A stretch of DNA of 6,335 bases from JAAYZQ01 sp034428935 (GCA_034428935.1 DAOUHB010000130.1:1-6335); one strand, 5' to 3'. Shown: positions 1-6,197, counted from the stretch's first letter. Notes: generated by a model not told the origin, from the letters alone. Numbers and translations are program-made.

Positions 1-1167
1 GCGAAACTCGCCCTGGGGCCTGGACGTCCACTGGTAGATCTGGATGGGCAGCGTCGTGAATTTCGAAAACGGGCCGGCGGGGTCCACGGTGATGAACGTC
101 GAGGCGCCGACGACCACCAGCGGCGCCGTCTCGCCGATGGCCCGCGACATGGCGAGGATGGTGCCCGTCAGGATGCCAGGCATGGCGTGGGGCAGCACGT
201 GATGCCAGATCGTCTGCCACCGGGTTGCCCCCAGCCCGTAGCTTGCCTGGCGCAGCGAGCCGGGCACGGCCCTGATGGCCTCCTGGGCGTTGATGATGAG
301 CAGCGGCAGGACCAGCAGCCCCAGCGTCAGTCCCGCCGCCAGGATCGTCCGCCCATTGGCCGTCGTGGGGTCCACCAGGCCCAGGAGCCGGCCGCTGGTC
401 AGCGGCTCCAACATGCGGACAAAGATGGCCAGGCCCAACATGCCATAGATAATGGACGGCACCCCCGCCAGGTTGTTGATGTTGGCCTGGATGAGGCGGT
501 TGAGCCGGTTGTCGGCGGCGTACTCTTCCAGGTAGATGGCCGCCCCCACCCCCAGGGGAAAGGCAAAGAGGATGGTGATGGCGATGGTCCACAGCGAGCC
601 CAGGATGGCCGTTCGCACCCCGGCCCGCTCCGGATCGGCCGACTGGGGACTGGTGATCAGGTCGGGGTCGATCCAGGCGCTGAACCGCAGCTCGGCGCCC
701 GGGAATTGGGCCGCCGCCTCGGCCTGCACCTCGGCGCGGTGCAGGATCGAGTCGAACAGCGACCAGGTGCCGACGACGTCGGGCTCGACCACCCGCTCGA
801 CGACGAGGCCATAGATCTCTTCCCGGCTCCGTTGGGCAAGGGGCGCCTCGCTCTCCAGGCGGCGGAGGAGGCCCGCGGAGACGTGGGCCTGCAGAACCTC
901 GACCAACTGCTCCCGGGAGAGATCCTCCAGGGCGACGCCCCCCACGGCCAGTGCCTCCGGGTCTCGCTTGTTGACGACGGCCACGTAGCCAAAGGCACTG
1001 TCGACGATGTTCAGCAGCAGGGCCACCAGGACCACGATGCCGACGATGGTCGAGGCCAGGAGGGCAGCCTGCCACACCCTGGCAGCGCGGTGGCGGCGGG
1101 GCAGGTTGTCGGCAAACTCGGCCGGGTTCTGGAAGGCCGGTCCCGGGGCGCGTTTCCTGCCGGCCAT
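1..1167 (-). CDS. pstA: Phosphate ABC transporter permease PstA, long form (C-terminus cut by window edge)
   Basis: Inner-membrane permease subunit that pairs with PstC to form the phosphate channel of the Pst ABC importer. 389 residues are visible with no stop. The last visible stretch (FTTLPIQIYQW) is a conserved PstA segment just before the final membrane helix, so roughly 40 residues are missing. Membrane helix 1 is at about 33-56. The permease core starts near residue 186 (GSLWTIAITILFAFPLGVGA), followed by AIYLEEYA, further helices near 228-252 and 275-296, the EAA-type cytoplasmic loop that docks the ATPase (E296 to P326, with ASYGLGATRWQTIW), and SRAIGETAP at 341-349. The start ATG overlaps the pstC stop by one base (TGATG), which points to translational coupling. 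Oddity: about 130 residues separate helix 1 from the core, against a few tens in E. coli PstA (296 residues in total). Family assignment is very secure; the role of the insert is unknown. Confidence 0.96.
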   Translation of the reverse strand, partial: MAGRKRAPGPAFQNPAEFADNLPRRHRAARVWQAALLASTIVGIVVLVALLLNIVDSAFGYVAVVNKRDPEALAVGGVALEDLSREQLVEVLQAHVSAGLLRRLESEAPLAQRSREEIYGLVVERVVEPDVVGTWSLFDSILHRAEVQAEAAAQFPGAELRFSAWIDPDLITSPQSADPERAGVRTAILGSLWTIAITILFAFPLGVGAAIYLEEYAADNRLNRLIQANINNLAGVPSIIYGMLGLAIFVRMLEPLTSGRLLGLVDPTTANGRTILAAGLTLGLLVLPLLIINAQEAIRAVPGSLRQASYGLGATRWQTIWHHVLPHAMPGILTGTILAMSRAIGETAPLVVVGASTFITVDPAGPFSKFTTLPIQIYQWTSRPQGEFR

Positions 1168-2108
1168 CACTCGTAGGCCTCCCGGAACCGGCGCACGATG
1201 CGCTGGCTAAGGATGTTCAGGCCGAGCGTCATGAGGAACAGCACCAGGCCGATGGCAAAGATGCTGTTATAGTCGATGGAATCGTAGCTCAGGTCGCCGC
1301 CGCTGATGCGCACGATGTGGCCGGTCATGGTCTCGGCGGCCACAAAGGGATTCAGGGTCAGGTTCGGCCCGGCCCCGGCGGCGATGGCCACGACCATCGT
1401 CTCGCCGATGGCCCGCGACACCGACACGATCAAGGCGGCGGCAAGGCCCGACAACGCCGCCGGCACCACCACCTGCACCGCCGTCTCCCAGCGAGTCGCA
1501 CCCATGGCATAGGCCGCCTCGCGCAGCGAGCGGGGAACGGCGCTCAGGGCGTCCTCGCCCATCGAGCTGACAAAGGGCAGGATCAGGATGCCGATGACAA
1601 TGCCCGCCGAGGCGGTGTTATAGATCTGGACGGTGTCTGCCCCCAGCAATCCGCGCAGGAGGGGTGTCATGAAGGTCAGGGCAAAGTAGCCATAGACCAC
1701 GGTGGGGATGCCCGACAGCACCTCCAGCACGGGCTTCAGGATGCCCCGCGCCCGCGGCGAGGCGTATTCGCTGAGATAGATGGCCACCGCCAGGCCCAGG
1801 GGCATGGCCACCAGCATGGCTATCGTGCTGGTGCGCAGCGTCGCGGTGGCCAGGGGCCAGATGCCAAAGTGGCCGATCTGCGGGTTCCAGCGGCTTCCCG
1901 TCAAGAACTCGACCAGGGGGACCGAGGTCAGGAAGCTCAACGATTCCCGGGCCAGGCCGTAGGCGATGCCCAGCGTGGTCAGGATCGACAGGGCGCCACA
2001 GGCAAACAGGAGACCCTGGATCAGGGTCTCGTGGGGGCGCCTGCGCCTGCGCAAAGCAAGCCGGATGTCAGGGCCGGCCGCCGGCTGGGGGGTGGCCTGA
2101 GCGGCCAT
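1167..2108 (-). CDS. pstC: Phosphate ABC transporter permease PstC
   Basis: Second membrane subunit of the Pst phosphate importer, partner of PstA. 313 residues from the chosen ATG, the usual PstC length. A basic N-terminus (RRRRR near 20-24) precedes helix 1 (about 29-53). Further hydrophobic segments lie at about 86-112, 127-155, 165-185, 215-248 and 282-303. The EAA loop is EDALSAVPRSLREAAYAMG (185-203) followed by ATRWETAVQVVVP. SRAIGETMV (231-239) carries the Arg and Glu of a segment that is important for transport in E. coli PstC. Start choice: the ATG at 2108 follows GAGG with 5 bases spacing. An in-frame ATG at 2126 (adding MHQEAT) also has GAGG at a similar distance and cannot be excluded. 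The frame stays open up to a GTG overlapping the pstS stop at 2225, but that extension looks untranslated. It sits 116 bp after pstS and overlaps pstA by one base. Confidence 0.96.
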   Translation of the reverse strand: MAAQATPQPAAGPDIRLALRRRRRPHETLIQGLLFACGALSILTTLGIAYGLARESLSFLTSVPLVEFLTGSRWNPQIGHFGIWPLATATLRTSTIAMLVAMPLGLAVAIYLSEYASPRARGILKPVLEVLSGIPTVVYGYFALTFMTPLLRGLLGADTVQIYNTASAGIVIGILILPFVSSMGEDALSAVPRSLREAAYAMGATRWETAVQVVVPAALSGLAAALIVSVSRAIGETMVVAIAAGAGPNLTLNPFVAAETMTGHIVRISGGDLSYDSIDYNSIFAIGLVLFLMTLGLNILSQRIVRRFREAYE

Positions 2109-2156
2109 GGTTGCCTCTTGATGCATGCACTTCCTCGGATCACGCGCCGTTCCGTG

Positions 2157-2176
2157 GCGGCCCCTGGCCGGGCCGC
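2157..2176 (-). other. GC-rich hairpin between pstS and pstC
   Basis: A perfect 7-bp inverted repeat (mRNA GCGGCCC, 6-base loop, GGGCCGC) sits in the 116-bp gap between the pstS stop and the pstC start. No U-run follows, so it is not a classical intrinsic terminator. In binding-protein ABC operons such hairpins often protect the upstream message or reduce expression of the downstream genes, giving more binding protein than permease. That role is inferred here; only the inverted repeat itself is seen. Confidence 0.5.
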
Positions 2177-2224
2177 GGGGGACGGATCGGACGGCTGGCC
2201 TATGAGCCGCGATCTCGGGCCTCA

Positions 2225-3262
2225 CTATTGTGCGGCCTCGAGCCAGGCCTGCCTGGCGGCGTCGAGGGCCTCGGCACTGGCCGGGAAGTAGCCAACCTCG
2301 CCGATCTCCTCGTTGACGTAGGAGAGATAGAAGTTGACAAAGGCCGCCACCTGGGGCTTTTCGGCCATGATGCCCGCCGTGGAGTAGATGAACAGCGGCC
2401 GGGCCAGCGGGTAGTCGCCCGAGTCGACCGACTCGGCGCCGGGCGCCACGCCCTCGACGGACAGGATCTTCAGGGCGGCGGCGTTCTCGGCATAGTAGGC
2501 ATAGCCAAAGAAGCCGATGGCGTAGGGGCTGCCCAGGACACCCTGCACCAGGACGTTATCGTCCTCGCTCAGTTGCGTGTTCGAGGCGTTGAGGATGGGC
2601 CCCTTGTCCTCGTCAAAGACGGCTTCGACCAAGTAGTCAAAGGTGCCGCTGTCGGTGCCGGGGATAAAGCGCTGGATGGGCTCGGCGGGCCAGTCGGGGT
2701 TTACGTCGGCCCAGGTCTCGGCCGTGGAAAAGATGAGGGCCAGGTCGTCCAGGGTGGCGTTCTCGACAAAGTCGTTCTCCTGGCTGACGACCACGGCCAG
2801 GGCATCGGTGCCCACGCGGAACTCGATGGGCTCGCGGCCGATGGCCCGGCACGACTCTACCTCCGACTCCTTGATAGGCCGGCTGGCGTTCGCCACGTCG
2901 GTCTCGCCCTGCACGCAAAAGCGCTCAAAGCCGGCGCCGGAGCCGATGCTGTCGATCGTGATGTTGCCCGCGTAGCCCTCGTCCTGGAACCGCTCGGCCA
3001 TGGCCTCCGACAGGGGATAGACCGTCGAGCTGCCAGCCGTGACAATGTCGCTCGTCACCTCCAGGGGGTTCACCTCGGGCAGGGCCGGGTCATCGTCCCC
3101 GTTCACTTCCGCCTGCACTTCCGCCTGGACGGCCTGCTCCATCTCTGGCGTGGCGCCGCTCTCGGCCCCTACCGGGGGAGCGGCCGCCCGCTCCGCGCCT
3201 CCGCAGGCGGCCAGCAGCAGGCCTGCGGCCACCAGGCTCACCAACAAGATCCATCTTGACAT
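2225..3262 (-). CDS. pstS: Phosphate-binding lipoprotein PstS
   Basis: Extracytoplasmic phosphate receptor of the Pst importer. 345 residues. The N-terminus MSRWILLVSLVAAGLLLAAC is a lipoprotein signal with lipobox LAAC; Cys20 would be lipidated and anchor the protein to the outer face of the membrane. A flexible, Ala/Glu/Asp-rich linker (about 21-70) follows, then the PBP-like domain. Phosphate-pocket signatures are AGSSTVYPLSEAM (76-88), SIGSGAGFERF (105-115), DVANASRPI (122-130), GTDALAVVVS (151-160) and PGTDSGTFDYL (201-211). YAIGFFGYAYY (247-257) and YPLARPLFIY (284-293) are also typical. Cys116 and Cys138 could form a disulfide. The start at 3262 is chosen because AAGGAG lies about 9 bases upstream and the signal peptide begins there; an in-frame GTG at 3301 would add 13 residues before the signal peptide and lies in the probable leader. 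It is the first gene after the Pho box array, so it is probably strongly induced by phosphate starvation. Confidence 0.97.
   Translation of the reverse strand: MSRWILLVSLVAAGLLLAACGGAERAAAPPVGAESGATPEMEQAVQAEVQAEVNGDDDPALPEVNPLEVTSDIVTAGSSTVYPLSEAMAERFQDEGYAGNITIDSIGSGAGFERFCVQGETDVANASRPIKESEVESCRAIGREPIEFRVGTDALAVVVSQENDFVENATLDDLALIFSTAETWADVNPDWPAEPIQRFIPGTDSGTFDYLVEAVFDEDKGPILNASNTQLSEDDNVLVQGVLGSPYAIGFFGYAYYAENAAALKILSVEGVAPGAESVDSGDYPLARPLFIYSTAGIMAEKPQVAAFVNFYLSYVNEEIGEVGYFPASAEALDAARQAWLEAAQ
3104..3127 (-). repeat. Perfect 12-bp tandem duplication in the pstS linker
   Basis: Two exact adjacent copies of cacttccgcctg (plus strand) encode QAEV-QAEV at PstS residues 46-53, immediately after a related QAV. 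The duplication is in frame and falls in the unstructured tether between the lipidated Cys and the binding domain, where length changes should be tolerated. It is most simply explained by replication slippage. Confidence 0.85.
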
Positions 3263-3296
3263 GGGTACACTCTCCTTACATGCATGATTAATTTCT

Positions 3297-3314
3297 GGCA
3301 CGGCTTTGCCTGCC
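3297..3314 (-). other. Short hairpin in the pstS leader
   Basis: On the transcribed strand GGCAGGC, loop AAA, GCC-G-TGCC forms a 7-bp stem with a single bulged G. If the TACACT -10 element is right, this would lie at or very near the 5' end of the pstS transcript, a position where hairpins commonly protect against 5'-dependent decay. The structure is weak and the role is inferred. Confidence 0.3.
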
Positions 3315-3320
3315 GGGAAG

Positions 3321-3326
3321 AGTGTA
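3321..3326 (-). promoter_or_regulatory. Candidate -10 element of the pstS promoter
   Basis: The hexamer TACACT (minus strand, 4 of 6 to TATAAT), preceded by TGG as in an extended -10 (TGnTACACT), lies five bases after the last unit of the 11-bp repeat array. No good -35 hexamer stands 17 bp upstream, as expected for a PhoB-activated promoter where the bound activator replaces the -35 contact. The transcript would start near 3314, giving a leader of about 50 bases. An AT-rich stretch nearer the gene (TTAATC, about 3285-3290) is an alternative. Confidence 0.4.
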
Positions 3327-3331
3327 CCAGC

Positions 3332-3397
3332 CCTTGTTTAACGGGCGATCAACGGAAGGTTAACGGTTGGCTAAGAAATTGTTAACAAATGGTCAAG
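3332..3397 (-). promoter_or_regulatory. Pho box: six tandem 11-bp PhoB-binding units upstream of pstS
   Basis: Read on the minus strand, six 11-bp units follow one another without a gap: CTTGACCATTT, GTTAACAATTT, CTTAGCCAACC, GTTAACCTTCC, GTTGATCGCCC, GTTAAACAAGG. All six have TT at positions 2-3; position 5 is A in five of six, position 1 is G in four and C in two; the consensus is GTTAACC plus four variable bases. The flanking 11-mers on both sides do not fit, so the array is bounded. Direct repeats with an 11-bp period are the known operator form of PhoB/PhoP regulators (E. coli CTGTCAT, Bacillus TTAACA-like, Streptomyces GTTCACC). With PhoB encoded two genes upstream, this is the likely site where phosphorylated PhoB activates pstSCA. 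Confidence 0.85.
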
Positions 3398-3413
3398 CCC
3401 TGGGCGCCCGCGG

Positions 3414-5213
3414 TCAGCCCTCGGCTGCGGAACGCAGGGTGAAATAAAAGGTGCTGCCCTGGCCCATGACGCTCTCGGCCCAGATGCGCCCGCCGTGCCC
3501 CTGGACGATGTGCTTGGCGATGGCGAGCCCCAGGCCGGTGCCGCCGCCGCTCCGGGCCCGGTCGGCCTTGTAGAATCGCTCAAAGATGCGCGGCAGGTCG
3601 GCGGCGGGAATGCCGACCCCCGTGTCGGCCACGGAAAAGATGACCTCGCCCGCGGCGGGCCGGGCGGCCACTGTGACGCGCCCGCCCGGCGGCGTGAATT
3701 TCACGGCATTGTGGACCAGGTTGGTGAGCACCAGCCGCGCCCGGTCGGCGTCGGCCAGGACGTGGGGTGCCCGGGGCGGCAGCGCGGGCCCGGCATCCGG
3801 GATCTCGGGCGTGACGTCCAGCTCGATCTGTAGCCCGGCCCGCTCGGCCTGGGGTCGCAGGCGCTCCACCGGGGGGATGACGACGTCGGCCACCGGCGTC
3901 GGCACCAGGCGCAGGGGTGCCTGCCCCGACTCGATGCGCGACAACTCCAGGAGCTCCTCCACCATCTGGGCAAGGGCATCCACCTCCACGTCCATGCGCT
4001 CCAGGAACCGCCTGGCTGCCGGCTGGTCCTCGATGGCGCCGCCCCGCAGGGTATCGACCAGGGCCCGCAGCCCGGCCAGGGGGGTGCGCAGCTCGTGGGA
4101 GATGTTGCTGATAAAGTCGCGGCGCACCGTCTCCAGGCGGCGGATGCGCGTCAGGTCTTGCAGGATGACCAGGTAGCTCTCCGCTCCCGCTTGCGAAAAG
4201 GGGGTGACAATGGCTTGCAGAAACAGCCCCTGGGGGCTGACCTCCACCGTTTCGACCTGCTCCACGCCCTCGTCGCGGCACGCTTTCCACAGCTCGATAA
4301 GGGGGTGGTAGGGCGCCACCTCGGCAAAGGGGCGTCCCAGCGCTCGCTCCTCGTCGGTGCCCAGGAGGCGGGCCGCGGCGGCGTTGAGCAGCCGCACGTG
4401 GCCCCTCTCGCCGGTGATGATCACCCCATCGGCCATGTGGTCCAGGACGGCGGCCAGCCGGGCCTGCTCCTCGGCCAGGCTCGTCACCTGCTCGCGGATC
4501 CGGCCGGCCATGTGGTTAAAGGCCCGGGTGAGCTGGCCCACCTCGTCGCTGCGGGAGGGAAGGGGGTGGGCATCCAGGTCGCCGGCAGCCATGCGCCCCG
4601 CGACGGCCGTCAACTGCCGCAGGGGCCGCGTGGTGCGCCCGGCCAGAAACACGGCCAGCAGCGCCGCCAGCAGCGCGACCAGCAGCCCGGCCAGCAGGAT
4701 GTTCTGGCGCAGGCGGCCGGCGTTGGCCTCGATTTCGTCCAGGGGAAGGGCCACGCGCATCACGCCCAGCACCTGCTCCCCGTCGCCCCGGATGGGCACG
4801 GCGGCGTACATCATCTGGTAGCCCACGGTGGAGCTGTAGCGCCGGCTGATCCCCTGCCCGGCGTCCAGCGCCCGCCGCACTTCGGGCCGTCCCAGGTGAT
4901 CCCCCATCTGCGCCCGATCCTCGTGGGACTCGCCGACGACCGTGCCGTCGGCGGCCACCATCGTCACCCGCGCCCCCAGGGCATCGGCCCACGCCCGCGC
5001 CAGGGCGTCCAGGGCCTCGGGCTCGCTCCCGTCCTGAAGGAAGGGGGCCACGTCGCCGGCCAGCAGCCGGGCATCGGCCAGCAGTTGGGCCTCCAGGTCG
5101 GCCAGGCGCACCTGCCGCACCTGGTCCGAGAGGTAAAAGGTCAGGCCCAGGGTGGCGGCCAGGATGAGGGCCACGTAGGGCAGGGCGATGCGCCAGCGCA
5201 GGCGACGAAACAT
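3414..5213 (-). CDS. phoR: Phosphate-regulon sensor histidine kinase PhoR
   Basis: Membrane histidine kinase that phosphorylates and dephosphorylates PhoB according to phosphate status. 599 residues. Order: helix 1 (about 8-28); an extracytoplasmic sensor-like region (29-170) with a PAS/Cache-like tail (RRYSSTVGYQMMYAAVPI at 124-141); helix 2 (about 171-192); HAMP (193-245, with TRPLRQLT and DEVGQLTRAFN); a cytoplasmic PAS domain (about 250-355, VLDHMADGVIITG); HisKA with phospho-acceptor His373 in ISHELRTPL; then HATPase_c with N-box N498/N502, G1 DTGVGIP (530-536), F-box IFERFYKAD (543-551) and G2 GGGTGLGLAI (556-565). All catalytic motifs are intact. Start ATG lies 3 bp after the phoB stop, with GAGGG inside the end of phoB as ribosome site, so the two are co-translated. 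The large outer domain matches Gram-positive-type PhoR rather than E. coli PhoR. SenX3/other PhoR-like kinases are possible names, but the pst context supports PhoR. Confidence 0.93.
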   Translation of the reverse strand: MFRRLRWRIALPYVALILAATLGLTFYLSDQVRQVRLADLEAQLLADARLLAGDVAPFLQDGSEPEALDALARAWADALGARVTMVAADGTVVGESHEDRAQMGDHLGRPEVRRALDAGQGISRRYSSTVGYQMMYAAVPIRGDGEQVLGVMRVALPLDEIEANAGRLRQNILLAGLLVALLAALLAVFLAGRTTRPLRQLTAVAGRMAAGDLDAHPLPSRSDEVGQLTRAFNHMAGRIREQVTSLAEEQARLAAVLDHMADGVIITGERGHVRLLNAAAARLLGTDEERALGRPFAEVAPYHPLIELWKACRDEGVEQVETVEVSPQGLFLQAIVTPFSQAGAESYLVILQDLTRIRRLETVRRDFISNISHELRTPLAGLRALVDTLRGGAIEDQPAARRFLERMDVEVDALAQMVEELLELSRIESGQAPLRLVPTPVADVVIPPVERLRPQAERAGLQIELDVTPEIPDAGPALPPRAPHVLADADRARLVLTNLVHNAVKFTPPGGRVTVAARPAAGEVIFSVADTGVGIPAADLPRIFERFYKADRARSGGGTGLGLAIAKHIVQGHGGRIWAESVMGQGSTFYFTLRSAAEG

Positions 5214-5216
5214 GGC

Positions 5217-5996
5217 CTAGCCCTCGAAGCAGTAGCCGACGCCCCGCACGGTGACGATGCGCTCGGGGTTGGCCGGATCGGGCTCGACCTTTTCTCGCAG
5301 CCAGCGCACGTGCACGTCGACGGTGCGGCTGCCTCCGCCATACTCGTAGCCCCAAACCCGTTCCAGAAGCAGGTCGCGGGACAGGGCCATGCCCTTGTGG
5401 CGGGCCAGGAAGAGGAGCAGCTCGAACTCCTTGGGCTTGAGCCGCAGCGACTCGCTCCCCAGCAGCACCTCGCGACGGTCCGCGTCGATGACCAGGTCGC
5501 CAAAGACCAGCCTTGGGGAGGCGGGCACAGCCTCCTCCCCGGCCGCGCCCGTGCCGAGCGCAGCGAGGGCGTCCTCACGGATGAGGCGCACGCGACGCAG
5601 GAGCGCCTTCACCCGCGCCAGAAGCTCGCGCATGGAGAAGGGCTTGGTGAGATAGTCGTCGGCGCCCACCTCCAGCCCCACCACCCGGTCCACCTCGTCG
5701 GCGCGGGCGGTCAGCATCAAGATGGGCACGTTGGTCTCGCGCCGCAGGGTGCGGCAAACCTCAAAGCCATCCATCCCCGGCAGCATCACGTCCAGGACGA
5801 CGAGGTCCGGCCGCTGGGCGCGCGCCACCTCCAGGGCCGCCAGGCCGTCGGCGGCGGTGACGACCCGGTAGCCCTCGCGGGACAGGTTGTACTCCAGGGT
5901 CTCCAGCAACGTCAGGTCGTCTTCCACCACCAGGACCCTGGCCGGCTGCTCGGACCCTCTTGCCTCGTTCTTGTCCACGACCCCGTTCTTACCCAT
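5217..5996 (-). CDS. phoB: Phosphate-regulon response regulator PhoB (OmpR family)
   Basis: Cytoplasmic transcription factor activated by PhoR; when phosphorylated it binds 11-bp direct repeats. 259 residues. Receiver domain about 19-135: acidic pocket E25-D26-D27, phospho-acceptor Asp69 (VVLDVMLPGMDG), Thr96 (LTA) and Lys118 (DDYLTKPF). A linker of about 30 residues (136-162), longer than in E. coli PhoB, joins it to the winged-helix DNA-binding domain: LKPKEFELLLFLARH (186-200), LLLERVWGYEY, the recognition-helix region SRTVDVHVRWLREKVE (223-238) and the C-terminal hairpin IVTVRGVGYCFE. Start at 5996 is set by AGGAG seven bases upstream and by the promoter: a longer reading from 6050 would start inside the -35 element. 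It is the first gene of the phoBR operon. RegX3/PhoP are alternative names for the same orthologous group. Confidence 0.94.
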   Translation of the reverse strand: MGKNGVVDKNEARGSEQPARVLVVEDDLTLLETLEYNLSREGYRVVTAADGLAALEVARAQRPDLVVLDVMLPGMDGFEVCRTLRRETNVPILMLTARADEVDRVVGLEVGADDYLTKPFSMRELLARVKALLRRVRLIREDALAALGTGAAGEEAVPASPRLVFGDLVIDADRREVLLGSESLRLKPKEFELLLFLARHKGMALSRDLLLERVWGYEYGGGSRTVDVHVRWLREKVEPDPANPERIVTVRGVGYCFEG

Positions 5997-6021
5997 ATCA
6001 CGGCTCCTCTCCGCTGCAACG

Positions 6022-6050
6022 ATTATACATCGCGCGCAGGGCAAGGTCAA
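6022..6050 (-). promoter_or_regulatory. Sigma70-type promoter of phoBR
   Basis: On the minus strand TTGACC (6045-6050, 5 of 6 to consensus), a spacer of exactly 17 bp and TATAAT (6022-6027, perfect). Transcription would start near 6014-6016, leaving a leader of about 20 bases that contains the AGGAG ribosome site of phoB. No run of 11-bp GTTAAC-like units is visible around it, unlike the pstS promoter. Confidence 0.85.
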
Positions 6051-6120
6051 AAAGCCGCCCCACGCGACCAGGGGGGTTCCCGGCGGGCAAGGCTGCGCCC
6101 CTGCCAGCCCATGCCCGGGT

Positions 6121-6149
6121 TTGCCCTTCCCGGCACTCGGGCTTATAAT
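6121..6149 (+). promoter_or_regulatory. Sigma70-type promoter of the divergent right-hand gene
   Basis: TTGCCC (6121-6126, 4 of 6 to consensus), a 17-bp spacer and a perfect TATAAT (6144-6149) on the plus strand. Expected transcription start is near 6156, about 50 bases before the ATG at 6206. It faces away from the phoBR promoter, whose -35 lies about 70 bp away. Confidence 0.75.
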
Positions 6150-6159
6150 GGGGGCGAGC

Positions 6160-6181
6160 CGCAGCGGGGCGCGTCGCTGCG
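6160..6181 (+). other. Hairpin in the leader of the divergent gene
   Basis: CGCAGCG (6160-6166) and CGCTGCG (6175-6181) form a perfect 7-bp stem with an 8-base loop, just after the predicted transcription start and about 9 bases before the ribosome site. No U-run follows, so it is not a terminator. It may be chance in GC-rich DNA. Confidence 0.35.
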
Positions 6182-6189
6182 CGAGCGTC

Positions 6190-6197
6190 GGAGGAGG
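6190..6197 (+). promoter_or_regulatory. Strong ribosome binding site for the gene at 6206
   Basis: GGAGGAGG lies eight bases before the ATG at 6206. This near-perfect Shine-Dalgarno sequence, together with the promoter upstream, is the main evidence that a real gene starts here although only its first 43 codons are in view. Confidence 0.75.

Noticed and set aside
187..1176. Long plus-strand open frame of 329 codons opposite pstA
   Set aside because: It is rich in Gln, Gly, Asp and Arg with no recognisable domain and lies antisense to a clear PstA. Such frames are common opposite GC-rich genes.
2118..2127. Shared ATGCAT motif just before the pstC start and before the pstS start (near 3280)
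   Set aside because: Both genes have GCAT followed by a purine-rich ribosome site, but two short matches in the expected place are not enough to call an operator.
2109..2225. GTG start for pstC overlapping the pstS stop
   Set aside because: The one-base overlap is tempting, but the extra 39 residues (Arg/Pro-rich) do not resemble a PstC N-terminus, and two ATGs with ribosome sites lie downstream at 2126 and 2108.
1317..2291. Plus-strand open frame of 324 codons opposite pstC
   Set aside because: Same low-complexity shadow composition; the minus-strand frame is an unmistakable PstC.
2111..3259. Plus-strand open frame of 382 codons opposite pstS
   Set aside because: Antisense to PstS along its length, with no credible domain; explained by codon bias of the real gene.
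3263..3301. Extended PstS N-terminus starting at a GTG at 3301
   Set aside because: It would place 13 polar residues before the lipoprotein signal peptide and read through the ribosome site of the ATG at 3262.
3398..3413. GGGCGCCC palindrome just after the phoR stop as a terminator
   Set aside because: The palindrome leaves no real loop and no U-run follows; not a credible intrinsic terminator.
3580..4290. Minus-strand open frame of 236 codons in another frame within phoR
   Set aside because: Pro/Gly/Arg-rich out-of-frame reading of phoR, which has all kinase motifs in its own frame.
5997..6050. Extended PhoB N-terminus starting at 6050
   Set aside because: It would begin within the -35 element and upstream of the expected transcription start; the ATG at 5996 has a good ribosome site.
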